The notes: a model not told the origin generated them from the sequence alone. A stretch of 64,000 nucleotides of DNA from Methanotrichaceae archaeon (GCA_013178225.1 JABLXE010000013.1:62001-126000); one strand, 5' to 3'. Counted from the first letter of the stretch, positions 1 to 8,903 are shown. Numbers and translations: made by a program.

Positions 1-177
1 TTAGCCTGGGGCTTACCGGGGGCATTACCGTCGGCGCCGATCCTGGCGCGCCAGTGGCGCCCTTCTACGAGCCGCCCTTCGAGTTTACCGGTACGATCCG
101 CATCGTAACGTTTGATCAGCGGTGAGGTGATCAAGGATAGTGAAGCCGAAATGCGCATGATTATGGCGCGGCAATAA
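1..177 (+). pseudogene. Arylsulfatase C-terminal remnant, copy 1
   Basis: The reading frame from base 2 encodes the end of an arylsulfatase, with motifs SLGLTGGITVGADPGAP and FEFTGTIRIVTFD, then breaks. Compared with the second copy near 1911-2149, two bases are missing after TTTGAT, giving an early TGA. The downstream frame resumes as EVIKDSEAEMRMIMARQ before a stop. The window starts inside it, so its 5' extent is unknown, but the frameshift shows it is not functional as read. The nearly identical second copy lies about 1.97 kb downstream in the same orientation. Confidence 0.75.
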
Positions 178-322
178 TCAGCGAGCGGGTACAGGGCACT
201 CTTGCATTTCCCTGCACCTGCGGCATCAATGAGACTTTTCCACAAGATAGTAAATTGATTGAGATAGATCTAATTTGGCTGGACATAAACTCACCATGAA
301 CAATTAGGAAAGGAGAAGTCAC

Positions 323-955
323 ATGACCTTGATCGCGATCAACGTACTGCTGGATCCAGATGCTGCCACGGTCGAGAAGGCACAGGCGACAAACGCTCGG
401 CTGCGAGAGAGCTATCCGGACGGTTTCGCCTTGGATGCCAACCACGCGCCGCACATCACAATTCTCCAGCGGTTTGTGCGAACGGCGGACCTCGACGAGG
501 TCGCGAAAGCCGTGGCCGAAGTGCTACGTACAGAGCAGTCGATGAAATGGGAAAGCCATGCGACTGGCTACTATGACCTGGCCTACCAGAATCTCGGCTT
601 GGTGGGAATCGTCATCGAACCGACCCAGGACCTGCGTCGACTTCAGCGAAGGATCATCGACGCCGTCGCCCCGTTCGCTGTGGAGAAGGGGACAGGCGAG
701 GCCTTTGCGCCCCGTCCCGACGGCGGGGCAATCAGCCAGCCGACCGTGGACTACGTGAACAACTTCGTCGGACCCCGCACCGGCATGAACTACCACCCTC
801 ATCTAACCGTCGGGATAGGTACCCGTGACTTTGTGGACGCTCTGAAAGCGGAGCCATTCGAGGCCTTTACCGTCCGGGCAGTATCCGTGAGCCTCTACCA
901 GGTGGGGGATTACGGTGTCGCGCAGAGGAGGCTCTATGAACTCCAACGCTGCTGA
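323..955 (+). CDS. 2H phosphoesterase (2'-5' RNA ligase-like) family protein
   Basis: This 210-residue protein has two H-x-T type motifs spaced as in the 2H phosphoesterase superfamily: HIT at residues 44-46 and HLT at 160-162. Members cleave or form 2'-5' or cyclic phosphodiester bonds in RNA or nucleotide derivatives; the substrate cannot be read here. The start is supported by AAAGGAGAAG a few bases upstream. The 3' end overlaps the HAD gene by 20 bases, so the two are probably translationally coupled. GC-rich codon use differs from the AT-richer archaeal genes further right and suggests transfer from a bacterium. Confidence 0.75.
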   Translation: MTLIAINVLLDPDAATVEKAQATNARLRESYPDGFALDANHAPHITILQRFVRTADLDEVAKAVAEVLRTEQSMKWESHATGYYDLAYQNLGLVGIVIEPTQDLRRLQRRIIDAVAPFAVEKGTGEAFAPRPDGGAISQPTVDYVNNFVGPRTGMNYHPHLTVGIGTRDFVDALKAEPFEAFTVRAVSVSLYQVGDYGVAQRRLYELQRC

Positions 956-1877
956 TCCGCTACCCTCCTGGAACGATGGCCCCGCCAAACAGGGGATCAT
1001 GGCGTTCATCGCCAGGGTGACAAAGGAAGGATCGCCCGACTTCTTGCCATTGGCAGAACGCATTGCCGTACACGACAACGATGGCACTCTCTGGCCAGAG
1101 AATCCGGTGCCGTTTCAGGCAGCCTTTGCCATCGACGAACTGAACCGGCGCATCCTCACTGAGCCCAAGCTCGCTTCGGATCCAATGGTGCAAGCCGCCT
1201 TGGCCGGCGAATTTGCAAAACTCCTGGAAGGCGAACACTTCGATGGTCTGATGCAGGTCTTGGCGCTCACCCATGCAGGGATGACGGTCGACGAGTTTCG
1301 TGTCGCGGTGGAGGCATGGTTCACATCGGCCAAACATCCGCGGTATGGCCGGCCCTATGACGAACTCACCTACCAACCCATGCAGGAACTCCTGTGCCAT
1401 CTGCGGGCAAATGGCTTCAAGAACTTCATCGTTTCCGGCGGCGGCGCGGACTTCATGCGCGTCTGGGTGGAACGCGTTTACGGCATACCACCAGAGCAGG
1501 TTGTCGGCTCGACAGCGCGGACGACATTCGAGCTACTCGACAGCGGACCGGTTTTGACAAAGACTCTCGACTATGTATTCGTAAACGACAGGGAGGGCAA
1601 GCCGGTCGGCGTTCATCAGTTTATCGGCCGGCGACCTACGATATGTTGTGGGAACAGTGACGGCGACCACGCGATGTTGCAGTACACCACGATCAACAAC
1701 CCGCGCCCTAGTTTCGGCCTCATCGTCCACCATACCGACAGTGAACGCGAATATGCCTACGACGCCGAGACGAAGAGCACCGGCAAGCTTGTCGAAGCCC
1801 TCAAGGAGGCCCCCAAGCGCGGCTGGCTCGTTGTAAACATGAAGCAGGACTGGAATGCCATCTTCCGGACCGAGTAG
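936..1877 (+). CDS. HAD-superfamily phosphatase
   Basis: This 313-residue protein carries the HAD catalytic set: motif I DNDGT at residues 47-51 with the nucleophile at 47, a motif II serine in FIVSGGG around 167, and acidic motif III/IV residues in GNSDGD (242-244). These resemble PSPase-like HAD hydrolases, which remove phosphate from small molecules. The start at ATG 936 follows AGAGGAGG and lies within the end of the 2H gene, so the two genes form an operon. Together they sit between two broken arylsulfatase ends and look like cargo of a transferred segment. The substrate is unknown. Confidence 0.8.
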   Translation: MNSNAADPLPSWNDGPAKQGIMAFIARVTKEGSPDFLPLAERIAVHDNDGTLWPENPVPFQAAFAIDELNRRILTEPKLASDPMVQAALAGEFAKLLEGEHFDGLMQVLALTHAGMTVDEFRVAVEAWFTSAKHPRYGRPYDELTYQPMQELLCHLRANGFKNFIVSGGGADFMRVWVERVYGIPPEQVVGSTARTTFELLDSGPVLTKTLDYVFVNDREGKPVGVHQFIGRRPTICCGNSDGDHAMLQYTTINNPRPSFGLIVHHTDSEREYAYDAETKSTGKLVEALKEAPKRGWLVVNMKQDWNAIFRTE

Positions 1878-1910
1878 AGGTAACTCGTGGATGGGCGCCA
1901 TTGTGCAGCG

Positions 1911-2149
1911 CGCAGCTCTACATCGATAGCTGGCTCGTCGGCTAAACCGATATCCTTCACACCACACCGTCCAGCCTGGGGCTGACAGGGGGGATCACAG
2001 TCGGCGCCGATCCTGGCGCGCCGGTCTCGCCCTTCTACGAAACACCCTTCAAGTTCACCGGCACGATTCACAGTGTGACCTTTGATGTCAGCGAAGAGGT
2101 GATCAAGGATAGTGAAGCCGAAATGCGCATGATTTTGGTGCGGCAATAA
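1911..2149 (+). pseudogene. Arylsulfatase C-terminal remnant, copy 2
   Basis: In the frame ending at TAA 2147-2149 the sequence reads QLYIDSWLVG, an in-frame stop, then SLGLTGGITVGADPGAP, a TGTIHSVTFDVSEE stretch and SEAEMRMILVRQ. This is the typical C-terminus of a large bacterial-type arylsulfatase, including the final beta-sandwich strands. No N-terminal sulfatase domain (C-x-P-x-R formylglycine motif) is present upstream, where the HAD gene lies instead. It is a truncated, stop-interrupted remnant and a direct repeat of the fragment at 1-177. Confidence 0.75.
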
Positions 2150-2241
2150 GTGGCGAGGACGAACAGGTCTGAGCCCGGAAGAAAAGATCAAACTCAGACT
2201 GGCATTGGATTAGCACTAATCACCTACTCAGGAGTCCAAAA

Positions 2242-2613
2242 ATGACAACCATATCGAGCGAACAAATGGCGATGACAGATGTGAAGCAGTCCGTCATCAG
2301 CTTGCGAAGACTGCGATTTAGCATGCTGCTCGCCTCATTGCCCTTCGGTATGCTGCAACTCGGCTTGCCGCTCATCGCGCGCGAGATGGGGGCAAGCGCC
2401 TTCGTGACTGGTGGGCTTTTATCGGCCTCCGCACTGATAATCGTTGCTGTCCAGCCCGTTGTCGGGCTTGGAATGGACCGTTTTGGGCGTTGGCCTTTTC
2501 TGATCGTGGGATTGCTCAGCTACGCCTTCTCAAACGCGATCTTCGGGTTGACATCCGAAATAGCAGGACTATTTCTTGCCCAGCTAGCCCAGGGCATAGG
2601 GTCAGGACTATAA
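2242..2613 (+). pseudogene. Truncated MFS transporter (N-terminal fragment)
   Basis: The 123-residue frame begins after CAGGAGTCC at ATG 2242 and encodes the first three or four transmembrane helices of a major facilitator protein. It includes the helix 2-3 loop signature G-x-x-x-D-R-x-G-R (GMDRFGRWP) and ends in QGIGSGL before an abrupt TAA. A functional MFS protein needs about 400 residues, so this is a fragment. The stop coincides with a drop in GC content, which suggests a recombination junction near 2613 between transferred and resident DNA. Confidence 0.7.
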
Positions 2614-2630
2614 TCCAAGGGACACCAAAG

Positions 2631-3317
2631 GTGATTAGAATTCCCGAAGAAACCTCAACCAGAAAGAAACTCAAAACCCCTCGTGCTGCAGCCATAGCCG
2701 GGATTCTCTTCTCAATGCTGCTGATGGCAAGCCTAATACTGATCAGGTTTTCGGTACCAGATAGTCCTTCAGTTCCCGGAGAATGGATAAATGATCCCAT
2801 TCTATTCAGTAGAATTATAATTGCCTTGAACATCATCCCCTTTTCGGGAATAGCTTTTCTCTGGTTCATTGGCGTGGTAAGGGATTTGATAGGGGAGCAG
2901 GAGGACAGGTTCTTCTCGACTGTATTTCTGGGCAGCGGTCTCATCTTTGTAGCCATGCTCTTTGCCTCCGCAGGGCTTGCTGGTGGATTGCTTTCAATCT
3001 TTGCGGCTGATTCTCGCCCGCAGCTGAGCTCGGATGTCCTCTTGTACAGCCGCGCCATAACTTATTCCATTCTGTATGTGTACGCCATGAAGATGGCAGG
3101 GGTATTCATGATTTCCACAGCCACAGTGGGGCTTCGGACAGAGGTCGTCCCCCGCTGGCTGGGATGGCTTGGGTATTTCTTTGCCGCCCTTCTGCTGCTG
3201 AGCATAAGCTACTGGGAATTGATGACTCTGCTCTTCCCGCTATGGATTCTCCTGTTGAGCATATATATATTGATTCAGAACTACAGGCACAAGCTGCCAG
3301 ATTCATTTAGGCGTTGA
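2631..3317 (+). CDS. Conserved six-helix membrane protein of unknown function
   Basis: The longer open frame runs antisense-free back to 2490 but overlaps the MFS fragment, so I start at GTG 2631 (VIRIPEETSTRKK). The 228-residue product has about six hydrophobic segments and no recognised catalytic motif. It is followed after 21 bases by the SulP transporter and then an MFS transporter in the same direction, so it is probably the first gene of a membrane-transport operon. Function unknown; an accessory role for the SulP protein is only a contextual guess. Confidence 0.65.
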   Translation: MIRIPEETSTRKKLKTPRAAAIAGILFSMLLMASLILIRFSVPDSPSVPGEWINDPILFSRIIIALNIIPFSGIAFLWFIGVVRDLIGEQEDRFFSTVFLGSGLIFVAMLFASAGLAGGLLSIFAADSRPQLSSDVLLYSRAITYSILYVYAMKMAGVFMISTATVGLRTEVVPRWLGWLGYFFAALLLLSISYWELMTLLFPLWILLLSIYILIQNYRHKLPDSFRR

Positions 3318-3338
3318 AGGATGGTGTGAGGAAATTCA

Positions 3339-5042
3339 ATGAATCGCATGAAAAACATTTTTAAGGCAAAGTCATTCTCCTCCGCCGACCTACTTGCCGG
3401 CCTGACCACCGCCATAGCGGCCATACCCGATGCATTAGCCCAGGGAGTCCTCGCGGGAGTCAGTCCCATCAACGGCCTCTATGGATTGATGGCAGGCACA
3501 CCCGTTGCCGCCTTGACCACTTCCTCGCAGTTCATGAGCGTAACCATCACCGGTGCCATGACCATTGCTGTAGGCAGCGCTCTCGTTGACTATACGGGAG
3601 ACGCACTTATTCAGGCATTGGTCACAATAGCCCTGATAATAGGAATCTTTCAGGCAATCGCCGGACTAATGCATTTAGGCTACTTCGTGCGTTTCGTCTC
3701 CAACGCGGTCATGACCGGCTTTCTCACAGGCGTCGCTCTAAAGATCATTCTCGGCCAGCTGGGAGGACTGACAGGATACCAGTTCACCATCGAATCCGCA
3801 AACAGAATTTTAAGAACTCTGGAACTTATGCTAAACATGGGCCAGATAGAACCGGCCACTACGGCAGTCGGTCTCACAACCATTATATTGATTATAGCGC
3901 TGAGAAAAACCCGCGTGGGCAGTTTGTCTCTGCTTCTGGCGCTCATTGCGGCCGCCCTTCTGGTGTCGCTCTTTAAGCTTGAATCAGTAGTTCTGGTGGG
4001 GGATACTACATTCATTCCTGGCGGGTTTCCGAGGCCCGCGATGCCTGTGCCAATTTTGGACTTTGAATTGATTTCTGCAGCTGTGGCAGTTGGCATCATC
4101 GGACTGGTCCAGGCCGCAGGCGTGAGCAGCAGCTATCCCAATACGGACGGCAAATACCCGAATATCTCCCGCGATTTTCTGGCCCAGGGAGCGGCCAACT
4201 TGTCAGTCAGCCTCTTTCAGGGCTTGCCTGTGGGCGGCTCTCTATCGTCAACCGCTCTGCTGGTAAGTGCTGGCGCCAGGTCACGCATGGCCAATATCTT
4301 CACAGGCCTGCTGATCATCGTATCTGTTCTCTTCTTCAGCTCTTTCATCAAGATGTTGCCCATGGCATCCCTATCTGCGGTGCTGATAGTAGCCGGGCTG
4401 CAATCCTTCAACCGCGAGCGCATCCTGACGGTATGGGAGACGAGCCTCGTATCTCGCGGGGTAATGGCATTTACATTTTTCTCCACATTGTTCCTGCCAA
4501 TCCCTACTGCAGTGTTCCTGGGCGTGGGGACACATATCCTGCTGCACGTCTTCCAGACTGCGGATAGTGTTGAGGTAATGCAGATCTCTCCCTTGACAGA
4601 CATTAACAAAGTTGTACAGTTGGGCGATGGCATTTACGAAGAAAGAGAAGTTCCTGAAAAGCTGCCCGATAACCAGGTTACCGTTCTCATGCCATACGGC
4701 AGCCTATTCTTTGCCGGGGCAGTTCAATTTGAGGAAAAGATGCCTGCTTCGGAAGTGGCCAGGAATGCTGTGGTCATAGTGCTCCTCCGAGGGAGGAATG
4801 ATGTAGGAAGCACTTTTCTGCGCGTTTTGGATCGTCTGGCAAATAGGCTGGATGCCAATGGAGGCAAGCTGATGCTGGCTGGAGTGAGCGAGCCGGTATA
4901 TAACCAGCTCAAGAAAACGGGACTGCTGGTGCGATTGGGAGAAGAGAACGTTTATATCGCCACGGATATCTATGGCGAAAGCGCACTCAAAGCTTATTTG
5001 GATGCACAGAATTGGTTGAATAATAAAATTAACAAATATTAG
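3339..5042 (+). CDS. SulP-family anion transporter with C-terminal STAS domain
   Basis: The 567-residue protein has the SulP N-terminal pattern: SADLLAGLTTAIAAIPDALA, then GVSPINGLYG and the conserved helix-1 to helix-3 region. About 12-14 hydrophobic segments follow, with a soluble STAS domain in roughly the last 130 residues. SulP proteins move sulfate, bicarbonate or other anions, usually by symport or exchange; the anion cannot be predicted. It lies 21 bases after a six-helix membrane protein and 3 bases before an MFS gene, consistent with one transcript. Confidence 0.85.
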   Translation: MNRMKNIFKAKSFSSADLLAGLTTAIAAIPDALAQGVLAGVSPINGLYGLMAGTPVAALTTSSQFMSVTITGAMTIAVGSALVDYTGDALIQALVTIALIIGIFQAIAGLMHLGYFVRFVSNAVMTGFLTGVALKIILGQLGGLTGYQFTIESANRILRTLELMLNMGQIEPATTAVGLTTIILIIALRKTRVGSLSLLLALIAAALLVSLFKLESVVLVGDTTFIPGGFPRPAMPVPILDFELISAAVAVGIIGLVQAAGVSSSYPNTDGKYPNISRDFLAQGAANLSVSLFQGLPVGGSLSSTALLVSAGARSRMANIFTGLLIIVSVLFFSSFIKMLPMASLSAVLIVAGLQSFNRERILTVWETSLVSRGVMAFTFFSTLFLPIPTAVFLGVGTHILLHVFQTADSVEVMQISPLTDINKVVQLGDGIYEEREVPEKLPDNQVTVLMPYGSLFFAGAVQFEEKMPASEVARNAVVIVLLRGRNDVGSTFLRVLDRLANRLDANGGKLMLAGVSEPVYNQLKKTGLLVRLGEENVYIATDIYGESALKAYLDAQNWLNNKINKY

Positions 5043-5045
5043 GAC

Positions 5046-6611
5046 TTGATCCACGAAAAAATGGACTGCATTCGTATGAAAGACATCGAGATTGCACCAA
5101 ATCCAGATCGATGGATAATCCTGGCGGCATGCATTCTGGCGGCCATGGTTCCGGCCATTGGGCTGTCCATGATCGCCTTCATAGCCCCTGCCATTCAAAG
5201 GACTTTTCAAATGTCTAACTCTTCAATCGGCCTCCTTGCAAGCATCGGCCTTTTGATCATTTCCGCCTTCATCCTGGGAGGCGGCACTCTGGGAGACATC
5301 TATGGCAGGAAACGCTTGCTCTTGATCGGTCTGGTTGGTTCGATCTTAGCATCCCTCCTTTCGATGGTGGCCGTCTCTTATAGCTTTCTGCTTGCAGCCC
5401 AGATACTGGCCGGTGCGAGCGGTGCATTGGTCAGTCCTCTGTCTCTGGCCATTATCCTGGTATCATTCGACTCAAATGAACGTCCCAAGGCGCTTGGCAT
5501 CCTTATTGGCATATCCAGCCTGATGGTAGGATTATCGATTCTAGCAATTCAATGGCTGAACCAGTCATACGGCTGGAGATCTACATTCTCCATAATCACT
5601 TTGATTGGGCTTGTGGCACTATTTCTGATACTGAAGATCGCGCCCGAAAGCAAATCTCCCTCTCAGAAAAGAGTTGACTGGATGGGGATATTTCTGTGTG
5701 CGGCAGGCCTCATCGGGATTGTCTTTGGCATCAATGCGGCCAATAGTGCAAGCGGTTTTTTAACTAGATCGGTAATGGTTCCTCTTCTCCTGGGACTAAT
5801 TATCATGTGTCTGTTCTTCTGGTGGGAATCGCGAACGCATCACGCCGCCATGCCCTTTGGCCTTTTCCAAAACCGTGTTTTCTCCATCAGCATGATCATC
5901 AATGTCCTGATGGGCCTGGTTGTCTCTGGAGTCACGTTCCAGATTTCCAACTATTTTCAGGTTCTGCTCAACCTCCCTCCCATGAGGGCCGCATTACTAA
6001 TGGCTCCGTTGCCGCTATCCTTATTTTTATTCAGCATATTTGGCGGACTTTTTATTGGCAGGCTTGGCAATCGAAAAGTCCTGTTCCTCGGCAATGTCAT
6101 TTCCATGTTGGGCGTCCTCGTGATGGCATTGATCGTCGGGCGCGACAATGTTCTTTGGATATTCCTCGCATCAGAGGTGTTGCTGGGATTTGGCCTTGGT
6201 GTTGCCAATACGGCTCAGGCTAATGTGACCTTGAGCATACCACCAAAAGAGCTGGCCGGCTCCTCCTCAGCGGTTAACAATGCCGGTCAGACTCTGGGAA
6301 ACTCATTTGGAATTGCCCTCTTGAACTCGCTGCTCATGATATTCGGAATCTCTGCCTATCACAGAATTCTCGACGATGCAGGACTGAGTCAAACTCAAAT
6401 CTACAATGCAACCATTCTGCTCAGGAAAATACTCGCAGACGACATTGGCTATGTCGCATCCAGGTACTCAGTTCCTGTTTCAAAGCTGGAAGGGCTTTTT
6501 GCAGGCTATGTTCAGGCTTATGAAACTGGATTGGCCGAGGTGTTGATTTTCACATCTATAGTTTTATTGATCTGTGCTGCATTGACCTGGATATTTATCC
6601 CAAAAGAATAG
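5046..6611 (+). CDS. MFS transporter, DHA2-like (14 helices)
   Basis: The 521-residue protein has the major facilitator signature GDIYGRKR between helices 2 and 3, a motif-C-like GASGALVSPLSLA stretch, and about 14 hydrophobic segments. This suits the drug:proton antiporter DHA2 (EmrB/QacA-like) group. Likely role: export of a small hydrophobic or charged compound across the cell membrane. The start is uncertain among TTG 5046, ATG 5061 and ATG 5076, because none has a strong ribosome-binding site. The gene follows sulP closely and is the last of that operon. Confidence 0.8.
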   Translation: MIHEKMDCIRMKDIEIAPNPDRWIILAACILAAMVPAIGLSMIAFIAPAIQRTFQMSNSSIGLLASIGLLIISAFILGGGTLGDIYGRKRLLLIGLVGSILASLLSMVAVSYSFLLAAQILAGASGALVSPLSLAIILVSFDSNERPKALGILIGISSLMVGLSILAIQWLNQSYGWRSTFSIITLIGLVALFLILKIAPESKSPSQKRVDWMGIFLCAAGLIGIVFGINAANSASGFLTRSVMVPLLLGLIIMCLFFWWESRTHHAAMPFGLFQNRVFSISMIINVLMGLVVSGVTFQISNYFQVLLNLPPMRAALLMAPLPLSLFLFSIFGGLFIGRLGNRKVLFLGNVISMLGVLVMALIVGRDNVLWIFLASEVLLGFGLGVANTAQANVTLSIPPKELAGSSSAVNNAGQTLGNSFGIALLNSLLMIFGISAYHRILDDAGLSQTQIYNATILLRKILADDIGYVASRYSVPVSKLEGLFAGYVQAYETGLAEVLIFTSIVLLICAALTWIFIPKE

Positions 6612-6684
6612 TGAGGGTGCCACTTACAACGAATATCCAATTATCATTAAAGATTTTTACGGGCTAAATCGAAGTGAGAAAACC

Positions 6685-6810
6685 GTGCATGAGGCAATAG
6701 CTGAAAACGCACCAGTTGTAGCCGATTATAAGGCTGGAAGCGAGAGGGCGCTTAACTTCATCGTGGGACAGGTGATGAAGAAAATTCGGGGGAAGTCCTA
6801 TCCGGGTGAG
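6685..6810 (+). pseudogene. gatB C-terminal (YqeY-like) fragment
   Basis: The translated stretch AIAENAPVVADYKAGSERAL followed by NFIVGQVMKKIRGKS matches the C-terminal tail domain of GatB, subunit B of the Asp/Glu-tRNA amidotransferase. That tail typically reads NPxxVxDYRxGKExALxFLVGQVMKxTRGxA. Nothing of the roughly 400-residue catalytic part lies upstream, where the MFS gene ends at 6611. The open frame runs on to 6900 but loses similarity after about residue 42. I read it as a displaced gene fragment. Confidence 0.6.
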
Positions 6811-6970
6811 GTGAGGTGCATAAACTGTTCAAGGCTGAGGGGAGAATCTAAAAAGGCAGAAGGCCGGGGTATCAGAGACATTTCTCATGCTCCATCGTAG
6901 TAGTTGCCTTGATGGAAGCATATTCCAAGCGGCCATATGCGCTCTCAAGTGCCCATTCCTATTTGAATCC

Positions 6971-7110
6971 GACTCCGCAAATTGGTTCAAATCAGAGGTC
7001 CGATCCGAGGAATCGGCGAAATTTGAATTCCAGTCTGAGGAATTGGTGAAATTTGAATCCCAGTCTGCGGGATTGGTGTAGTTTTAACTCCAGTCTGCGG
7101 GATGAGGTAA
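6971..7110. repeat. 30-bp tandem repeat, about 4.7 units
   Basis: Units of 30 bases (core CAGTCTGCGGGATTGGTGAA) repeat at about 6971, 7001, 7031, 7061 and 7091, with increasing divergence towards the left. The right-hand units encode, on the minus strand, the 10-residue repeat IPQTGIQISP at the end of the secreted protein. The leftmost unit extends past the stop codon at 6987, so the array is larger than the coding part. Confidence 0.8.
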
Positions 7111-7904
7111 ATTGGTGCATATTTCAAAGGAGTTTTATCGTATTGGTTTCTATTGCCGTAAATTGCGTATTTGTCTGCCTCGTAGAAAGGCCCGCCAGGA
7201 TGATCTGCCAACCAATCCAGGTTGAGCCATATATCCTTTGTATCGGTATCAACATGGGTGTAGATTTTATCGACGCTTAGGTTTTGCTTGAGATACTCTA
7301 TGATCCCCTGTACATCTGAGTCTTGACCTGTATCCCTGCCTAAGTAGACTTCCGCAAAGGCATGGGCCTCCTCAGGGTTTGTGCCCTGAACAATTCGAGA
7401 AGTACCACCAATTGAGTCCACGAGCGCCGACATGACAATGGCAGAATCATCATAATCTCCAGCAGAGTTATTTCCAGTCTTCTTGCCCATTTGATTGGAT
7501 ACATTTGCATATGCCCAAGTAAATCCTCTTGGATCGTTTGTATTGAGCCAAATCTTGGTTGTATTGTTACCATATTTATAATATTCAAAAATAGACATGA
7601 TTTGACCGATATTTGGAGATCCGTCGTTGCCATCCAGGAACATAGAGGCTTCTTCACGAACGATTTGGCTGATTTGTGATATTTTAGCATCAAGCTGGTT
7701 TTCCTTCTGAACATCTAATATGTCTGGAGAAAATTCCTTGGGCACTCCCTGGAGATCGGGAGAAGAAGCACTAATCGAACTTATCTGCTCAGATGTATAA
7801 TTAGCTATGCTCGCATGATCGCCGCTAAAGACGAAAGGCACATCTGCAGCCACTCCAAATCCCATCAGAAGAAATGCATAAAGCCCAATAAGCAGGTAAT
7901 TCAT
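6987..7904 (-). CDS. Secreted transglutaminase-like protein lacking the catalytic cysteine
   Basis: The 305-residue protein has a signal peptide (residues 1-20). A transglutaminase-like core follows: GDYDDSA at 149-155, HAFAEVYLG at 181-189 and an aspartate near 230. In active relatives the first motif is GDCDDxA. Here Tyr 151 replaces the nucleophilic Cys while the His and Asp positions remain, so the fold is probably kept but protease or transglutaminase activity is unlikely. From residue 268 the tail is a 10-residue repeat (IPQTGIQISP) ending at the stop. It is probably exported and may bind peptides or cell-surface polymers. Confidence 0.6.
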   Translation of the reverse strand: MNYLLIGLYAFLLMGFGVAADVPFVFSGDHASIANYTSEQISSISASSPDLQGVPKEFSPDILDVQKENQLDAKISQISQIVREEASMFLDGNDGSPNIGQIMSIFEYYKYGNNTTKIWLNTNDPRGFTWAYANVSNQMGKKTGNNSAGDYDDSAIVMSALVDSIGGTSRIVQGTNPEEAHAFAEVYLGRDTGQDSDVQGIIEYLKQNLSVDKIYTHVDTDTKDIWLNLDWLADHPGGPFYEADKYAIYGNRNQYDKTPLKYAPIYLIPQTGVKTTPIPQTGIQISPIPQTGIQISPIPRIGPLI

Positions 7905-8359
7905 ATAGATCCCATATAATGTACTTATGTATTTTATTTAAGCTATTCTCTTTGCCAGTCGCAATAGGCCAAGGCCTTTTTCGGTAGAACCCATCTTCTC
8001 CGGCAGCCTAACAAGCGTTTTCATCCAGGGCCACCTGCATCAGCCGAGTATCAGCCTTCCTCTATCCTCCTTTGGGCATCTTCAACATCCTTTATGCTAA
8101 GAATCCGCTCTCCGCTAACTGGAACACCCTTGGCTCCTGCATGCCGGGGCATTCCCTCATGTGTGCGCAGATGCAGCTGGCCTCAGGCTGGCTTTGGCAG
8201 GGAACTGCCAGAGCTCTGCAGCTCCCGGTGAAAAATCCGGCTGCAAGAGGCAATAAAAATTGCTACATTGATTTGGAATCTAAACACTCATCTGCGAGTA
8301 ACCAGATAGATTCAGATCAAGAGACAATCATGCCAGAAGCAGAATTTTAAGGAAGCTTG
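7905..8359. other. Intergenic region without a supported gene
   Basis: This stretch follows the promoter side of the secreted protein gene and precedes the GAP-family remnant. A 92-codon open frame at 8072-8350 has no ribosome-binding site and no recognisable composition, and I do not accept it. An AGGCCAAGGCCT palindrome lies near 7968. Nothing else is supported. Confidence 0.5.
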
Positions 8360-8480
8360 CATCCCAGCAATCCGGTCAGGCCTTGATAGGAAGATCACGC
8401 CGAACTCCAGCGAGACTGCGATTACGATCGAGCGATTGTATTTAGTCAGCCAGTAGGAGATCGAAGCAAGCAGGTTTTTG
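8360..8480 (-). pseudogene. GAP/Sap-family membrane protein, C-terminal remnant
   Basis: The minus strand reads KNLLASISYWLTKYNRSIVI then AVSLEFGVIFL, closely matching residues near the C-terminus of the intact GAP-family protein at 17962-18642 (KSLLASISSRLNQYNRPIVI, VVSLVFGLIFL). The frame then shifts before the final GLTGLLG. The DNA similarity is visible by eye over about 120 bases. No upstream part of the gene is present. It is either a partial duplication or the stump of a second copy. Confidence 0.7.
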
Positions 8481-8549
8481 GATTGTCTTTCTCTTATATC
8501 TAGGACTTTGCATGAACAATGTGTAAGAGCTCTACAAATCGATTAGCTC

Positions 8550-8903
8550 CTATCGTATATCCACCAGAATCCTGTCTCCCTCTTCTTTTACCGAATAGGT
8601 CTTAAGGGGCCTCGGCTGCCTGAATACTTTGGCCAAATTCAATTTTATTCCCGACCAATTGGTCCATTGAATTACCCGACCATCTCTAAGGTCGAATTTT
8701 GACCGATGTCTGGGGCAAACGATTGACGTGCCTTCGAGTTTGCCTTCAGATAGATCCGCACCAAAATGTGGGCATTTGTTATCGACTGCATAATACTTCC
8801 CGCCTACCTTTGCCAGCAAGATCTCATGGCCCTGGATTTTAGCCTTCTTCATTGAGCCGTCCTTTAGCTCACTTGATTTGGCAACCTCGATTAAAGCGCT
8901 CAT
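8550..8903 (-). CDS. Rieske-type [2Fe-2S] ferredoxin
   Basis: This 117-residue soluble protein has the two Rieske cluster motifs: C-P-H at residues 44-46 and C-P-R-H at 63-66. They would bind a [2Fe-2S] cluster through two Cys and two His. There is no signal peptide or membrane anchor, so it resembles the small ferredoxins of oxygenase or nitrite-reductase (NirD-like) type and probably carries electrons in the cytoplasm. A divergent membrane methyltransferase-like gene starts just upstream. Its redox partner is not evident in the neighbourhood. Confidence 0.85.
   Translation of the reverse strand: MSALIEVAKSSELKDGSMKKAKIQGHEILLAKVGGKYYAVDNKCPHFGADLSEGKLEGTSIVCPRHRSKFDLRDGRVIQWTNWSGIKLNLAKVFRQPRPLKTYSVKEEGDRILVDIR

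Noticed and set aside
6971-7110. CRISPR-like array of 30-bp repeats
   Set aside because: The units are contiguous without spacers and encode a protein tail, so this is a tandem repeat.
8072-8350. 92-codon open frame
   Set aside because: No ribosome-binding site, no family resemblance, and the region looks like mixed gene debris.
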